Shown piece after piece: positions 1 to 6,761 of a stretch of 22,021 bases of DNA (position 1 is the first letter of the stretch; the number at the start of each line of letters is the position of its first letter). The stretch is taken from positions 1-22,021 of the IMG/VR virus record IMGVR_UViG_3300037485_000168; one strand, written 5' to 3'. The DNA comes from a virus. The notes beneath the pieces were generated by a model. It had not been told where the DNA came from, did no database searches, and saw nothing but the letters and a program-made list of their open reading frames with translations. Made by a program: the position numbers and the translations under genes.

Positions 1-102
1 ACAACTTATCAACTTCACATTATCATTCAAACAATGTCAACATTTATTAAAGATGAAGATTTGAAAGAAATTATAAACGCGTTTAACCTTTTTAAAAACT
101 AA
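1..102 (+). CDS. 3' end of an unknown protein (partial)
   Basis: Reading frame 1 is open from the first base to TAA at 100-102 and gives 33 residues ending in AFNLFKN. An internal ATG lies at 34, so the gene could be either the tail of a longer protein entering from the left or a 22-residue peptide. The next gene starts 3 bases after this stop, the same tight packing seen through the rest of the window, which favours a real C-terminus. Nothing in it is recognisable. Confidence 0.4.
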   Translation, partial: TTYQLHIIIQTMSTFIKDEDLKEIINAFNLFKN

Positions 103-105
103 ATT

Positions 106-243
106 ATGAAAAAGAAACTAAACAATCTAATTTATTATTTCACACCGATAACCGATGAACACAAGGACATTTTAAACACGTCAATTGTCTTCGTTTTGTT
201 TTGGGTGGCTATTTATACATTTTGCTATTTAACTAATCTTTAA
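106..243 (+). CDS. small single-pass membrane protein
   Basis: This 45-residue frame has a basic start (MKKKLNNL), a short polar part and one hydrophobic segment at about residues 26-45 (SIVFVLFWVAIYTFCYL) that should span the membrane once. The basic N-terminus and C-terminal membrane helix suggest a cytoplasmic N-terminus. It sits 3 bases after the previous stop and 11 bases before the next start. No family is recognised. Tiny membrane proteins like this are common in phage early regions, where some act on the host envelope or on superinfection, but no function can be assigned here. Confidence 0.5.
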   Translation: MKKKLNNLIYYFTPITDEHKDILNTSIVFVLFWVAIYTFCYLTNL

Positions 244-254
244 AACTATTTAAA

Positions 255-578
255 ATGAATCTCGAAGAATTAGAGTTTATCGACCAAAACAATGTTTGTC
301 TTTATTACGAAATTGACAAGATTGAATTTCATTTGAATTTTACCTGGGAATTCCTTCATTATAACCAAGAAGACGGCGAAGGCAAAATTGATGTTTACGC
401 CGACGATTGCCAACAATGGATCAACGGCGTTTGTCATCCATACTTTCCAACAAACCAAGAAATGCGCGAAGTAAAATCGGCAATTGAAGACATTGTTCTT
501 CAAGATATGAACGGCTATGGATTGGGCGAATGGTTGGAAAGTAACGAACTTGACGATGAATATTTTAATGAATACTAA
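255..578 (+). CDS. acidic hypothetical protein
   Basis: A 107-residue, strongly acidic protein with many Asp/Glu and aromatic residues and a C-terminus ending DDEYFNEY. It has no signal peptide, membrane helix or motif I can name. The ATG at 255 follows an A-rich stretch (TTTAAA), as is usual for Bacteroidota starts. The stop at 576-578 is 10 bases before the preferred start of the methyltransferase gene. A 142-residue frame on the opposite strand (270-698) is judged a shadow, because this frame has the window's GAA/CAA codon habit. Its small size, acidity and position in an early phage region would fit a host-modifying or DNA-mimic protein, but that is only a guess. Confidence 0.65.
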   Translation: MNLEELEFIDQNNVCLYYEIDKIEFHLNFTWEFLHYNQEDGEGKIDVYADDCQQWINGVCHPYFPTNQEMREVKSAIEDIVLQDMNGYGLGEWLESNELDDEYFNEY

Positions 579-588
579 AAACAAAGAA

Positions 589-1134
589 ATGAAAGTAACA
601 AAAAAACAATGGATTGACGCAACGGCCAATCTTAAAAAAAGGCGATCAGATTGGAATAATTTTGATGACAACATCAAATTGGACAAACCGATTCGCAATT
701 ATGGCGATCATTTACAAAAATGCGGTTACGGTAATTCAATTCTTGATGTTGGGTGCGGATCGCAAGCGCTTCGAAAATATATTCCAGAAGGATTTCATTA
801 TACTGGAATCGACGCGTTCCCGGTTGAAAATACCGATTCAATTTTAATGGCGATTGAAGAATCAACATTCGAACCAAAATCATTTGACACGATTTGCGCA
901 ATGGCCGTTTTGGATAATTGTTGGAATTTTGACGAAGCTTGTCAAAAAATGAAAGAAATCGCCAGGATCAACATTATCATTTTGACCGGAATCAACATTG
1001 AAGTTGATCAATATCACACTTTTAAATTGCAACTTGAAGATTTCAATCGAAATTTTTGCGACATGGAATTATCACATTGCGAAGAAATTTCACCAAAAGT
1101 TTATTTATTAAATTACAAGCATTATGGAAAATGA
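589..1134 (+). CDS. class I SAM-dependent methyltransferase
   Basis: A 181-residue protein with the Rossmann methyltransferase core. Motif I is ILDVGCG at residues 51-57, the acidic end of beta-2 is D75 in the YTGID stretch, and a motif IV-like SFDTICAMAVLDN lies at 98-110. It resembles the small methyltransf_11/25-type enzymes and lacks the DPPY/NPPY motif of DNA adenine methylases and the PC motif of cytosine-5 methylases, so a DNA modification role is not supported. The substrate is unknown. The frame is open upstream to 517, but those codons overlap the previous gene. ATG 589, or 568 with a short overlap, is a more likely start. Its 3' end overlaps the next small gene by 11 bases. Confidence 0.75.
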   Translation: MKVTKKQWIDATANLKKRRSDWNNFDDNIKLDKPIRNYGDHLQKCGYGNSILDVGCGSQALRKYIPEGFHYTGIDAFPVENTDSILMAIEESTFEPKSFDTICAMAVLDNCWNFDEACQKMKEIARINIIILTGINIEVDQYHTFKLQLEDFNRNFCDMELSHCEEISPKVYLLNYKHYGK

Positions 1135-1297
1135 ATTCACACAAACAACCTTTTCATTGAAACGAAAAATGAATTGGTGGCGCGAACAATCATGCGAAGG
1201 CGATAAAGGCGGAAGCTTCAATCTTGAATTATACCTTGACTATTTAAGCGAACAAGATTTCAACCAAAATAAAACCTTTGAAGATGAAAAGATATAA
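1124..1297 (+). CDS. small hypothetical protein
   Basis: A 57-residue polar protein (starts MENEFTQTTFSLKRK, with a central WWREQSCEGDKGG stretch). It begins inside the last codons of the methyltransferase gene (11-base overlap) and its end overlaps the next small gene by 14 bases, so it is fitted between genes in the same way as its neighbours. Codon use (GAA, CAA, AAA) agrees with the window. No domain is recognised. Confidence 0.5.
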   Translation: MENEFTQTTFSLKRKMNWWREQSCEGDKGGSFNLELYLDYLSEQDFNQNKTFEDEKI

Positions 1298-1430
1298 AGT
1301 GACTTACAACTATTTTGAAAGTGGAAAGAAAAGGATTGCAATTCGCATCCTTGAAGCTTACGACAAGGAACACGCGTTGCAATTGATGTCAATGTGGCCA
1401 AAACTAATCTTAAAAGTTGAAACGTTATGA
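1284..1430 (+). CDS. small basic hypothetical protein
   Basis: A 48-residue basic protein (MKRYKVTYNYFESGKKR...) whose pattern suggests a beta-hairpin followed by a helix (EAYDKEHALQLMSMWP). It overlaps the preceding gene by 14 bases and the HNH gene by the ATGA at 1427-1430, so it is probably translationally coupled to the endonuclease gene. The pattern resembles small phage proteins that carry an N-terminal beta-hairpin and an ALxxM helix, but no family or function can be named. Confidence 0.5.
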   Translation: MKRYKVTYNYFESGKKRIAIRILEAYDKEHALQLMSMWPKLILKVETL

Positions 1431-2056
1431 ACCAAGAAATGATTCAACGCCTTATTGAAATTTATCCTTTCAAATCAACGAAAGAAATTGCCGAGGAATT
1501 CGGAATGACATTGTCGCAAATTTACAACAAAGCTTATTCGATGAAATTGAAAAAAGCTGATGACTATTTGTCGACATCCAGTTCGGGAAGAATCCAACCA
1601 GGATCAAATTTTTTTCGAAAATCAAACGGAACATATACAAAAGGACACGTTCCAATGAACAAAGGACAAAAAATGTCCAAAGATGTTTTCGACAAGGTTA
1701 AACCGACAATGTTCAAGAAAGGCAGCCGACCGGCTAATTGGAAAGAACCTGGAACAATCGAAATTCGAAAAGATACGAATGATAATTATTACCAATATAT
1801 CAAAATATCGGATTCGAATTGGAAATTTTTGCATCGGCATATTTGGGAACAAACGAATGGCGAAATAATGAAAGGTCATATTATTGTCTTTCGTGACAAG
1901 AATCCGATGAATTGCAAAATTGAAAATCTTGAAATGATTACGCGAGTCGAAAACTTAAAACGAAATTGGCTGCACAATTATCCGGATGAAATAAAAACTT
2001 TAATCAAAACTAAAAATAAACTAATAAATAAAATCAAAAATTATGGCACGAAATAA
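1427..2056 (+). CDS. HNH endonuclease with N-terminal helix-turn-helix
   Basis: A 209-residue protein. Residues 1-45 form a helix-turn-helix-like segment (STKEIAEEFGMTLSQIYNKAYSM). A basic linker follows, with the KGHVPMNKGQ and FKKGSRPANW stretches typical of phage HNH proteins. The HNH_3-type core lies at about 120-180, with LHRHIWE at 135-141, GHIIVFRDKN at 150-159, N162 and IENLEMI at 165-171. This architecture is that of free-standing phage HNH nucleases, which act as homing endonucleases or DNA-processing enzymes. It starts at an ATGA overlap and its last 14 bases overlap the next gene. It does not interrupt any visible gene, so homing behaviour cannot be shown. The nuclease assignment is firm; the role is open. 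Confidence 0.88.
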   Translation: MNQEMIQRLIEIYPFKSTKEIAEEFGMTLSQIYNKAYSMKLKKADDYLSTSSSGRIQPGSNFFRKSNGTYTKGHVPMNKGQKMSKDVFDKVKPTMFKKGSRPANWKEPGTIEIRKDTNDNYYQYIKISDSNWKFLHRHIWEQTNGEIMKGHIIVFRDKNPMNCKIENLEMITRVENLKRNWLHNYPDEIKTLIKTKNKLINKIKNYGTK

Positions 2057-2288
2057 ATTAAGCGATTTGCGCGATCACATGTTCGCCGCACTGGAACGAT
2101 TGGACGACGAAGAATTGACCAATGAACAAATAAAGAACGAAATTGAAAAGGCGAAATCAATCGCAATGGTTGGCAGCGTGATAATTAATTCCGCAAAGAT
2201 TGAAATTGATTATTTGAAAGCAACCGGAATGATTGACACGACTTCGGACTTGTTTAAATCGGTTGTCGGAGTTAAACAATTAAACTAA
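2043..2288 (+). CDS. small conserved phage protein, helical
   Basis: An 81-residue protein, predicted helical throughout (DLRDHMFAALERLDDEEL..., then SIAMVGSVIINSAKIEIDYLKATGM). I recognise the general pattern from many phages and prophages: a DLRDHLFA-type start, an acidic middle, then a VIINSAKxExDxLxxTG helix. I do not know an assigned function. It overlaps the HNH gene by 14 bases and ends 5 bases before the DnaA-like gene, so it belongs to the same transcription unit. Confidence 0.7.
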   Translation: MARNKLSDLRDHMFAALERLDDEELTNEQIKNEIEKAKSIAMVGSVIINSAKIEIDYLKATGMIDTTSDLFKSVVGVKQLN

Positions 2289-2293
2289 AAATC

Positions 2294-2674
2294 ATGATTG
2301 AAAGAATTAAACAAATTATTGAAAATGAACAATTGAAAAAACTTTGTAAAGACCCGGAAAAAGTTTATCGCCGGTGGTTTTTTTATTGTTTTTTACGAAG
2401 GCAAAAATTTTATTTGCGTGAAATTGCGCAAATTTTTGACAAACATCACGCAACAATTATTCACGGAATCAAACAAGCGGAATTTTTTGAAAAGCAAAAA
2501 GACGAACTTTATTTTTTACATACAAAAGATTTATTCCAGGAATTCAATGACAAAACTTTGTTTTTTGAGAAACGAAATTTAATTGAAGACATCCAAAACG
2601 CGAAAAGTTTTCAAGATTTATGCAAAATAAAACGCCGAATCAATCAAAACATCTATGAGCGTGACGATGCGTGA
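2294..2674 (+). CDS. DnaA domain IV-like DNA-binding protein (no ATPase domain)
   Basis: A 126-residue basic protein. Residues 21-64 resemble the C-terminal DNA-binding domain of the replication initiator DnaA, with a helix at 22-35 and then LREIAQIFDKHHATIIHGIK at 41-60. This matches the helix-turn-helix and the DnaA signature (hxx-hATVhHuhxxh) that reads DnaA boxes. No Walker A or B motif or AAA+ domain is present, and the C-terminal 60 residues are charged helix. Its last codons lie inside the start of the GTGACG repeat cluster, and the primase-helicase gene follows. By analogy with initiators that read repeats next to their own gene, I infer that it binds this cluster as a replication initiator or autoregulator. 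The domain call is fairly sure; the target is inference. Confidence 0.72.
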   Translation: MIERIKQIIENEQLKKLCKDPEKVYRRWFFYCFLRRQKFYLREIAQIFDKHHATIIHGIKQAEFFEKQKDELYFLHTKDLFQEFNDKTLFFEKRNLIEDIQNAKSFQDLCKIKRRINQNIYERDDA

Positions 2675-2915
2675 CGATAGACAAACCATTTGTCACGGCT
2701 TGAAAGGCAATGCCAGTCAAGAAAGAAGGTTAAAGCGTGACGGTGACGATAGAAAATATATGAGAGATTGTATTAAAAATACAAAAGACGTTTTTCAGTT
2801 CAATTTTTTTGAAATTTATCGTCACATCGTCACGCTATGCCGGAAAGACAATACTACATTGATTTTTAGCCGTGACGATAAGCGTGACGATAAGCAAATC
2901 ATCGTCGCGTTTTGA
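2655..2915 (+). CDS. doubtful ORF across the repeat cluster
   Basis: An open frame of 86 codons that runs through the GTGACG repeats, so that they read as repeated RDD and similar units (MSVTMRDD..., FSRDDKRDDK). It uses CGT, which is uncommon elsewhere in the window, and shows no domain-like pattern. The frame is probably kept open by the repeats rather than by selection for a protein. It is listed because it overlaps the end of the DnaA-like gene in the usual way and fills an otherwise gene-free interval. I think it is more likely non-coding. Confidence 0.2.
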   Translation: MSVTMRDDRQTICHGLKGNASQERRLKRDGDDRKYMRDCIKNTKDVFQFNFFEIYRHIVTLCRKDNTTLIFSRDDKRDDKQIIVAF

Positions 2916-2939
2916 ACAACATCGTCACGTTTTGAACAA
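2660..2939 (+). repeat. cluster of GTGACGAT repeats in both orientations (iteron-like)
   Basis: About 11 copies of a GTGACG core, mostly within CGTGACGAT or its reverse ATCGTCACG, lie within 280 bases. Plus-orientation copies start at 2660, 2670, 2736, 2743, 2871 and 2883. Reverse copies start at 2691, 2818, 2826, 2901 (one base changed) and 2921. Several read TTATCGTCA on the reverse or forward strand, 7 of 9 matches to the classical DnaA box TTATCCACA. The cluster lies between the DnaA-like gene and the primase-helicase promoter, where a phage origin or operator array would be expected. The repeats are directly visible; the origin role is inferred. Confidence 0.8.
2900..2939 (+). repeat. 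tandem 20-base repeat, two units
   Basis: Bases 2900-2919 and 2920-2939 are the same 20-base unit with one difference (CATCGTCG versus CATCGTCA at the start, both ending CGTTTTGAACAA). It is the promoter-proximal edge of the repeat cluster and ends about 12 bases upstream of the -33-like element of the primase-helicase promoter. A repressor or initiator bound here could control that promoter. Confidence 0.85.
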
Positions 2940-2951
2940 ATATGAAATTTA

Positions 2952-2983
2952 TTGATATTTATATAAAAAATATATTACCTTTA
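2952..2983 (+). promoter_or_regulatory. Bacteroidota-type promoter for the primase-helicase operon
   Basis: A -7-like TACCTTTA at 2976-2983 follows TTG at 2952-2954 with a 21-base spacer, close to the Bacteroidota sigma-A pattern (TTTG, then about 19-21 bases, then TAnnTTTG). The surroundings are very AT-rich and non-coding. The predicted transcript would begin at about 2989-2991, exactly where the 5' arm of the leader pseudoknot begins. The same ATTAnCTTTAC string occurs in the promoter before the ERF gene. Confidence 0.5.
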
Positions 2984-2990
2984 CAAAATA

Positions 2991-3064
2991 GATGCAGCAA
3001 ACAAAATTTTTTAAGGCCATTAACCGAGTAGCGACTGCATCCGCGAAAGGTTTTTGGCTTTTTT
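2991..3064 (+). ncRNA. structured leader RNA: possible pseudoknot plus terminator-like hairpin
   Basis: Three pairings can be drawn. GATGCAG (2991-2997) is perfectly complementary to CTGCATC (3035-3041). AAGGCCATTAACC (3013-3025) pairs, with one bulge and two mismatches, with GGTTTTTGGCTT (3049-3060). GCG (3031-3033) pairs with CGC (3042-3044), closing an 8-base loop that contains the CTGCATC partner. The first and second pairings interleave as an H-type pseudoknot. The outer stem runs into six Ts (3059-3064), as in an intrinsic terminator. The primase-helicase start is 13 bases further on. This could be an attenuator, a cis-regulatory element or a short stand-alone RNA. It matches no RNA family I can name. 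Confidence 0.45.
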
Positions 3065-3076
3065 AATTAACTAAAC

Positions 3077-5479
3077 ATGAACATTCCAAAAGTTTCCGTC
3101 TTTAAGAGTTTATTTAATAGCAAAGAAACGCCTTACACGTTGACGATTCTTGATGTTTACGAACGAATCAAGAACGGATATTCCGATCTAAATAAAAAGA
3201 TTGAAAGACTTCGCGCAATGGATGAAGATTCCGAACAACATCGAGCGTTGAAAAATTCACTATTGGCCATTATGTTCAACGGAACATTCAACGAACGAAA
3301 CGATAATGGATTGGTTGAACATTCAGGACTTTGCGTTTTGGACTTCGATGATTATCCGGATGCTGCCACAATGGATGAAGAACGGCAAAGATTGATGAAT
3401 TGTCCGTTTGTTTATTTGGTATTCACTTCGCCAGGTGGCAAAGGATTGAAGGTTGTTATTAAGATACCAAAATCAACCAAGGACGAACACAAAAGAAGAT
3501 TTCAAGCGTTCGAAACGTTCATCCAAAGTGACTACTTTGACAAGACGTCTTGTAATGTTTCCAGGGTATGTTTTGAATCATTTGATCCGGCAGCTTACAT
3601 CAACGAATTTTGTCAAGAATTCACCGACATTGACCAAGAAAAAGGATTCGATTTTACGGAAAAAGCGCCGACTTGCATATTGACCGACGAAGACAAGATA
3701 ATTGAAAGGATCATGAAATTTGATTTCGGTTGTTCATTTATCGAAGGCAGCCGGAACGCTTACATTTTTAAGGTGGCTGCATGTTTTTGCGAATACAACA
3801 TTTCAAAAGATACCGCCGAATATTATTTGAAAGCCAATTTTATTTCGAAATCGTTTACTTTGTCCGAATTGACATTAACCATTAAAAGCGCGTACAAAAA
3901 AGCATCACCAGGAATCAAGTATTTTGAGAATGTCGATTTGGTGCAAAAGGTTAAATTAAAATTGAAACAAGGCGTAAATTTGCGCGACATTAAAAAGCAA
4001 TTGAACGTTGATGAAGATGTCATCGACGATATTAAAACAGACCTGGCGACATCCGAAGACATCTTTTGGATCATTGAACAAAAAAAGACCGGCGAAACCA
4101 TTACAATTGAACCGTTGAAATATGCTGAATTTTTGGTCAAGAATGGATTCAATAAGTATTATCCGGAAAACGCTGAAAAACCAACATTCGTTCGAGTCCA
4201 AGAAAATAAAGTTAGACTTTCATCGGCCGATCAAATAAAAGACTTTGTTCTTCAATTCTTGATGTCACGCGGTGAAATTAAAGTTTGGAACTATTGTTCA
4301 AAGTCAACTTATTTATTCAATGAAAATCATTTAAACATGATTGATTCAATCGGATTGAAAATGCTTCAAGATACAAAAGATATTTCATTGATTCCATTTC
4401 GAAATGGCGTTGCAAAGGTGACCAAGAATTCCGTCGTTCTTCAATCTTATATTGATGTCGAAGGTTACATTTGGGAAAATCAAATCTTGGAAAGGGACTT
4501 CATTCCAGTTGACGAATATAAGAATGACTTTCAAGATTTAATTTCAAAGGTATCGGCCGAAAATACGGAACGAATAACGGCGCTTGAATCAACGCTTGGT
4601 TATTTATTGCACACGTTCAAGGACAAGACAGATCAAAAAGCAATCATTTTTAATGACCAAGAAATTGACGACAATGCGAACGGCGGTTCGGGAAAGTCTT
4701 TGATGTTGACCGCCTTGTCTTATATTCGAAAGATAGTAAAAATTGACGGCAAAGCTTTCAATTCAAAAGGTGACTTCGTTTATCAAAGAGTAAATTTAGA
4801 CACACAAGTCCTGGCATTCGACGACGTTAAAAAGAACTTTGATTTTGAACAATTATTTTCTTTAATATCCGAAGGAATAACCGTCAACCGAAAAAACAAG
4901 GATGAAATTTTTATTCCATTTGAAAGGTCGCCGAAAATAATTATTACAACGAATTATGTCATCGCCGGCGCTGGATCAAGTCACGACCGAAGAAGGCATG
5001 AATTGGAATTCTTTCAATACTTCAACGCGAAGAAATCACCGCTTGAATTATACGGTCGTTTGTTGTTTGATTCTTGGTCGATTGACGATTGGATGAAGTT
5101 CGACAATTACATGATTCGGAATCTTCAAATGTTTTTAAAGAATGGATTGACTTCATCCATTTCAATTAATGCCGATTCAAAACGATTCATCCAGGCGACA
5201 AGCAAAGATTTCTTTGACTTCGTGAACGACGGACACATCGAATCCAATATTCGCCATTACAACAACGCTTCAATCCAACAATTCCAACAAGAAACAAACG
5301 GTTGGAAAGACCTTGAATCGCGAAGATATTTGAAATGGATTTCGGAATACGCGAAGTTTAAAAAATTAGATTTAAGAAAAGAACGCGATCACGCCGGGCG
5401 GTTCTTTGAATTGATTGATGATGAATCGGTCACAAATGAAGGCGATATTTGGGACGAAATTAATAAACAAGCAAAATGA
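3077..5479 (+). CDS. primase-helicase: BT4734-like primase domain plus SF3/VirE-type helicase
   Basis: An 800-residue replication protein. Residues 1-180 resemble the BT4734-like/VirE N-terminal domain of the archaeo-eukaryotic primase superfamily: LCVLDFDDY at 85-93 carries the metal-binding D89/D91, SPGGKG at 118-123 is motif II, and SRVCFESFDP at 162-171 is motif III-like. A helical middle (about 200-330) leads to a superfamily 3-like helicase, with Walker A GGSGKS at 536-541, Walker B LAFDD ending at D582/D583 and a sensor segment PKIIITTNY at 619-627. It should prime and unwind DNA at the phage origin. The gene is preceded by the repeat cluster and structured leader, and its stop overlaps the next start (ATGA at 5476). 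Confidence 0.88.
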   Translation: MNIPKVSVFKSLFNSKETPYTLTILDVYERIKNGYSDLNKKIERLRAMDEDSEQHRALKNSLLAIMFNGTFNERNDNGLVEHSGLCVLDFDDYPDAATMDEERQRLMNCPFVYLVFTSPGGKGLKVVIKIPKSTKDEHKRRFQAFETFIQSDYFDKTSCNVSRVCFESFDPAAYINEFCQEFTDIDQEKGFDFTEKAPTCILTDEDKIIERIMKFDFGCSFIEGSRNAYIFKVAACFCEYNISKDTAEYYLKANFISKSFTLSELTLTIKSAYKKASPGIKYFENVDLVQKVKLKLKQGVNLRDIKKQLNVDEDVIDDIKTDLATSEDIFWIIEQKKTGETITIEPLKYAEFLVKNGFNKYYPENAEKPTFVRVQENKVRLSSADQIKDFVLQFLMSRGEIKVWNYCSKSTYLFNENHLNMIDSIGLKMLQDTKDISLIPFRNGVAKVTKNSVVLQSYIDVEGYIWENQILERDFIPVDEYKNDFQDLISKVSAENTERITALESTLGYLLHTFKDKTDQKAIIFNDQEIDDNANGGSGKSLMLTALSYIRKIVKIDGKAFNSKGDFVYQRVNLDTQVLAFDDVKKNFDFEQLFSLISEGITVNRKNKDEIFIPFERSPKIIITTNYVIAGAGSSHDRRRHELEFFQYFNAKKSPLELYGRLLFDSWSIDDWMKFDNYMIRNLQMFLKNGLTSSISINADSKRFIQATSKDFFDFVNDGHIESNIRHYNNASIQQFQQETNGWKDLESRRYLKWISEYAKFKKLDLRKERDHAGRFFELIDDESVTNEGDIWDEINKQAK

Positions 5480-5946
5480 TAAAACTACAAATAACACCAG
5501 GACAAATCAAACGAGCGGAGAAATTATATCTTTTCAATATTTTGAAAAATTCAATCAAAGAAGGCGAAGGAAATTTGCTTGGCGCGATTGGCGAAATTGT
5601 GGCTTATGATTACTACAAGTCACACGAAAAAATTGTCATCCATTCAGGCGATTTCAATTTTGACTTATTAATTGACGGATCAAAAATTGAAGTCAAAACA
5701 ATGGAAGTCAATGCAACGCCAAAAGATTATCACGAATGCAATATTTCGTTATATAATGCCGAACAAGATTGCGATTATTATTTATTTTTAAATGTAGATT
5801 CAAGTCATTCAACCGCTTATATTAAAGGTTATGTTTCCAAACAACGATTCAAAAAGATTCGCCAATTAAGATTGAAAGGTGAAAAGAACGGCAGCTTCGA
5901 ATATAAATGTGACACTTTTGTTGTCTTAAATTCTCAATTATCATGA
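5476..5946 (+). CDS. PD-(D/E)XK-type nuclease
   Basis: A 156-residue protein with a restriction-endonuclease-like core. LLGAIGEIVAYDYY at 34-47 supplies the helix acid (E40). DFNFDLLIDG at 59-68 supplies D63, and KIEVKT at 70-75 supplies the E72-x-K74 pair. It starts at ATGA overlapping the primase-helicase stop and ends with another ATGA overlap into the VRR-NUC gene, so all three are likely co-translated. Holliday-junction resolution or processing of replication intermediates is the natural role in this position, but a restriction-like or host-DNA-degrading enzyme is possible. The fold assignment rests on motif spacing. Confidence 0.7.
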   Translation: MIKLQITPGQIKRAEKLYLFNILKNSIKEGEGNLLGAIGEIVAYDYYKSHEKIVIHSGDFNFDLLIDGSKIEVKTMEVNATPKDYHECNISLYNAEQDCDYYLFLNVDSSHSTAYIKGYVSKQRFKKIRQLRLKGEKNGSFEYKCDTFVVLNSQLS

Positions 5947-6401
5947 ACAAAGAATCAAAAACAAGATTGAAAGACATTGAATTCAAATATATGTCTTATC
6001 GCTATCCGTCCGCACCTGGTCACATCATTCCTTTGACCGCGTACACCGACAAGACGGCGAACGGATTGACGAAATGTATTTGTGACTTCCTTAATTTCGA
6101 CGGATTTCAAGCGGAACGAATCAACACAATGGGTGTCTTTCGAAGGTCACGACGAACCGACGGAACAATGACCGAAGGACAATGGACGAAAGGAACTGGA
6201 ACACCTGGAAGCGCCGATATTTCGGCAACCATTTACGGACGTTCGGTCAAGATTGAAGTCAAGATCGGAAAGGATCGCCAGTCCGAAGCTCAAAAGAATT
6301 ATCAAGCAATGATTGAACGATCCGGCGGAACGTATTTCATCGCAAAAGATTTCGATTCATTCCTGGAATGGTTTGACAAATTTTGTCTTGACAAGAAATG
6401 A
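5943..6401 (+). CDS. VRR-NUC domain nuclease
   Basis: A 152-residue protein whose second half matches the VRR-NUC branch of the PD-(D/E)XK fold. GTPGSADI at 86-93 carries D92, VKIEVKIGKDRQSEAQ at 102-117 carries E105, K107 and the family glutamine, and RSGGTYFIAKDFDSFLEWF at 126-144 is the usual closing motif. In phages such small VRR-NUC proteins are thought to act as structure-specific nucleases or junction resolvases beside primase-helicases, which fits the position here. It starts in an ATGA overlap with the previous nuclease gene, giving two different PD-(D/E)XK enzymes side by side. Confidence 0.85.
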   Translation: MNKESKTRLKDIEFKYMSYRYPSAPGHIIPLTAYTDKTANGLTKCICDFLNFDGFQAERINTMGVFRRSRRTDGTMTEGQWTKGTGTPGSADISATIYGRSVKIEVKIGKDRQSEAQKNYQAMIERSGGTYFIAKDFDSFLEWFDKFCLDKK

Positions 6402-6433
6402 CAAATTTATAATTCGCCAAAACTACAAAACAA

Positions 6434-6757
6434 ATGAAAGCAACAATTGATTTGCCGTTGAATGCTTATTGCGGTTGTTATTTATTATTTGATAATGATG
6501 TTTTAGTTTATGTTGGAATTTCTTATGATATTTTATTTAGAATGAATTCACATCGAAAAGATAAAATTTTTAACTCTATAAAATGTATTATTGAAAATGA
6601 CTATTTAGAAGCTATTAAAATTGAAAATTATTATATTAATAAATTTAAGCCAAAATATAATTTAGCTGATTCAAAATTAGAATATAGAATAAAAACAATG
6701 AAAGAAAAATTTGATATTAATAAAATTACATATCCAAGCGGTTGGAATAAACACTAA
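6434..6757 (+). CDS. GIY-YIG nuclease-like protein
   Basis: A 107-residue protein with a compact GIY-YIG domain. GCYLLF at 14-19 stands for the GIY strand, LVYVGIS at 24-30 for the YIG strand, and R36 is in the following helix. The helix IKIENYYINKFKPKYN ends in the family's catalytic Glu and closing Asn. UvrC/homing-type GIY-YIG enzymes nick DNA. The gene is much more AT-rich than its neighbours and favours TTA, AAA and ATT, whereas the flanking genes often use AAG, GAC and GCG. This suggests recent acquisition as a mobile, homing-type gene. A 32-base gap precedes it, and the next gene starts 4 bases after its stop. Confidence 0.78.
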   Translation: MKATIDLPLNAYCGCYLLFDNDVLVYVGISYDILFRMNSHRKDKIFNSIKCIIENDYLEAIKIENYYINKFKPKYNLADSKLEYRIKTMKEKFDINKITYPSGWNKH

Positions 6758-6761
6758 TAAA

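Noticed and set aside
517-588. Longer N-terminus for the methyltransferase
   Set aside because: These codons lie within the previous gene and add residues outside the methyltransferase fold; ATG 589 removes the overlap.
270-698. 142-residue open frame on the minus strand
   Set aside because: It is antisense to two plus-strand genes with good codon habit, has no domain-like pattern, and is explained by the low frequency of stop codons opposite GAA/CAA-rich genes.
1427-2056. HNH gene as part of a restriction-modification pair with the methyltransferase at 589-1134
   Set aside because: The methyltransferase lacks DNA-methylase catalytic motifs, and the HNH protein has the plan of free-standing phage nucleases. 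Nearness alone does not support a pair.
2655-2935. CRISPR array interpretation of the repeat cluster
   Set aside because: Repeats are only 8-9 bases, occur in both orientations and have irregular spacing; no cas genes are present.
6375-6387. Palindrome GACAAA-T-TTTGTC as an operator
   Set aside because: It lies in the coding end of the VRR-NUC gene (Asp-Lys-Phe-Cys), is short for an AT-rich genome, and no second copy was found nearby.
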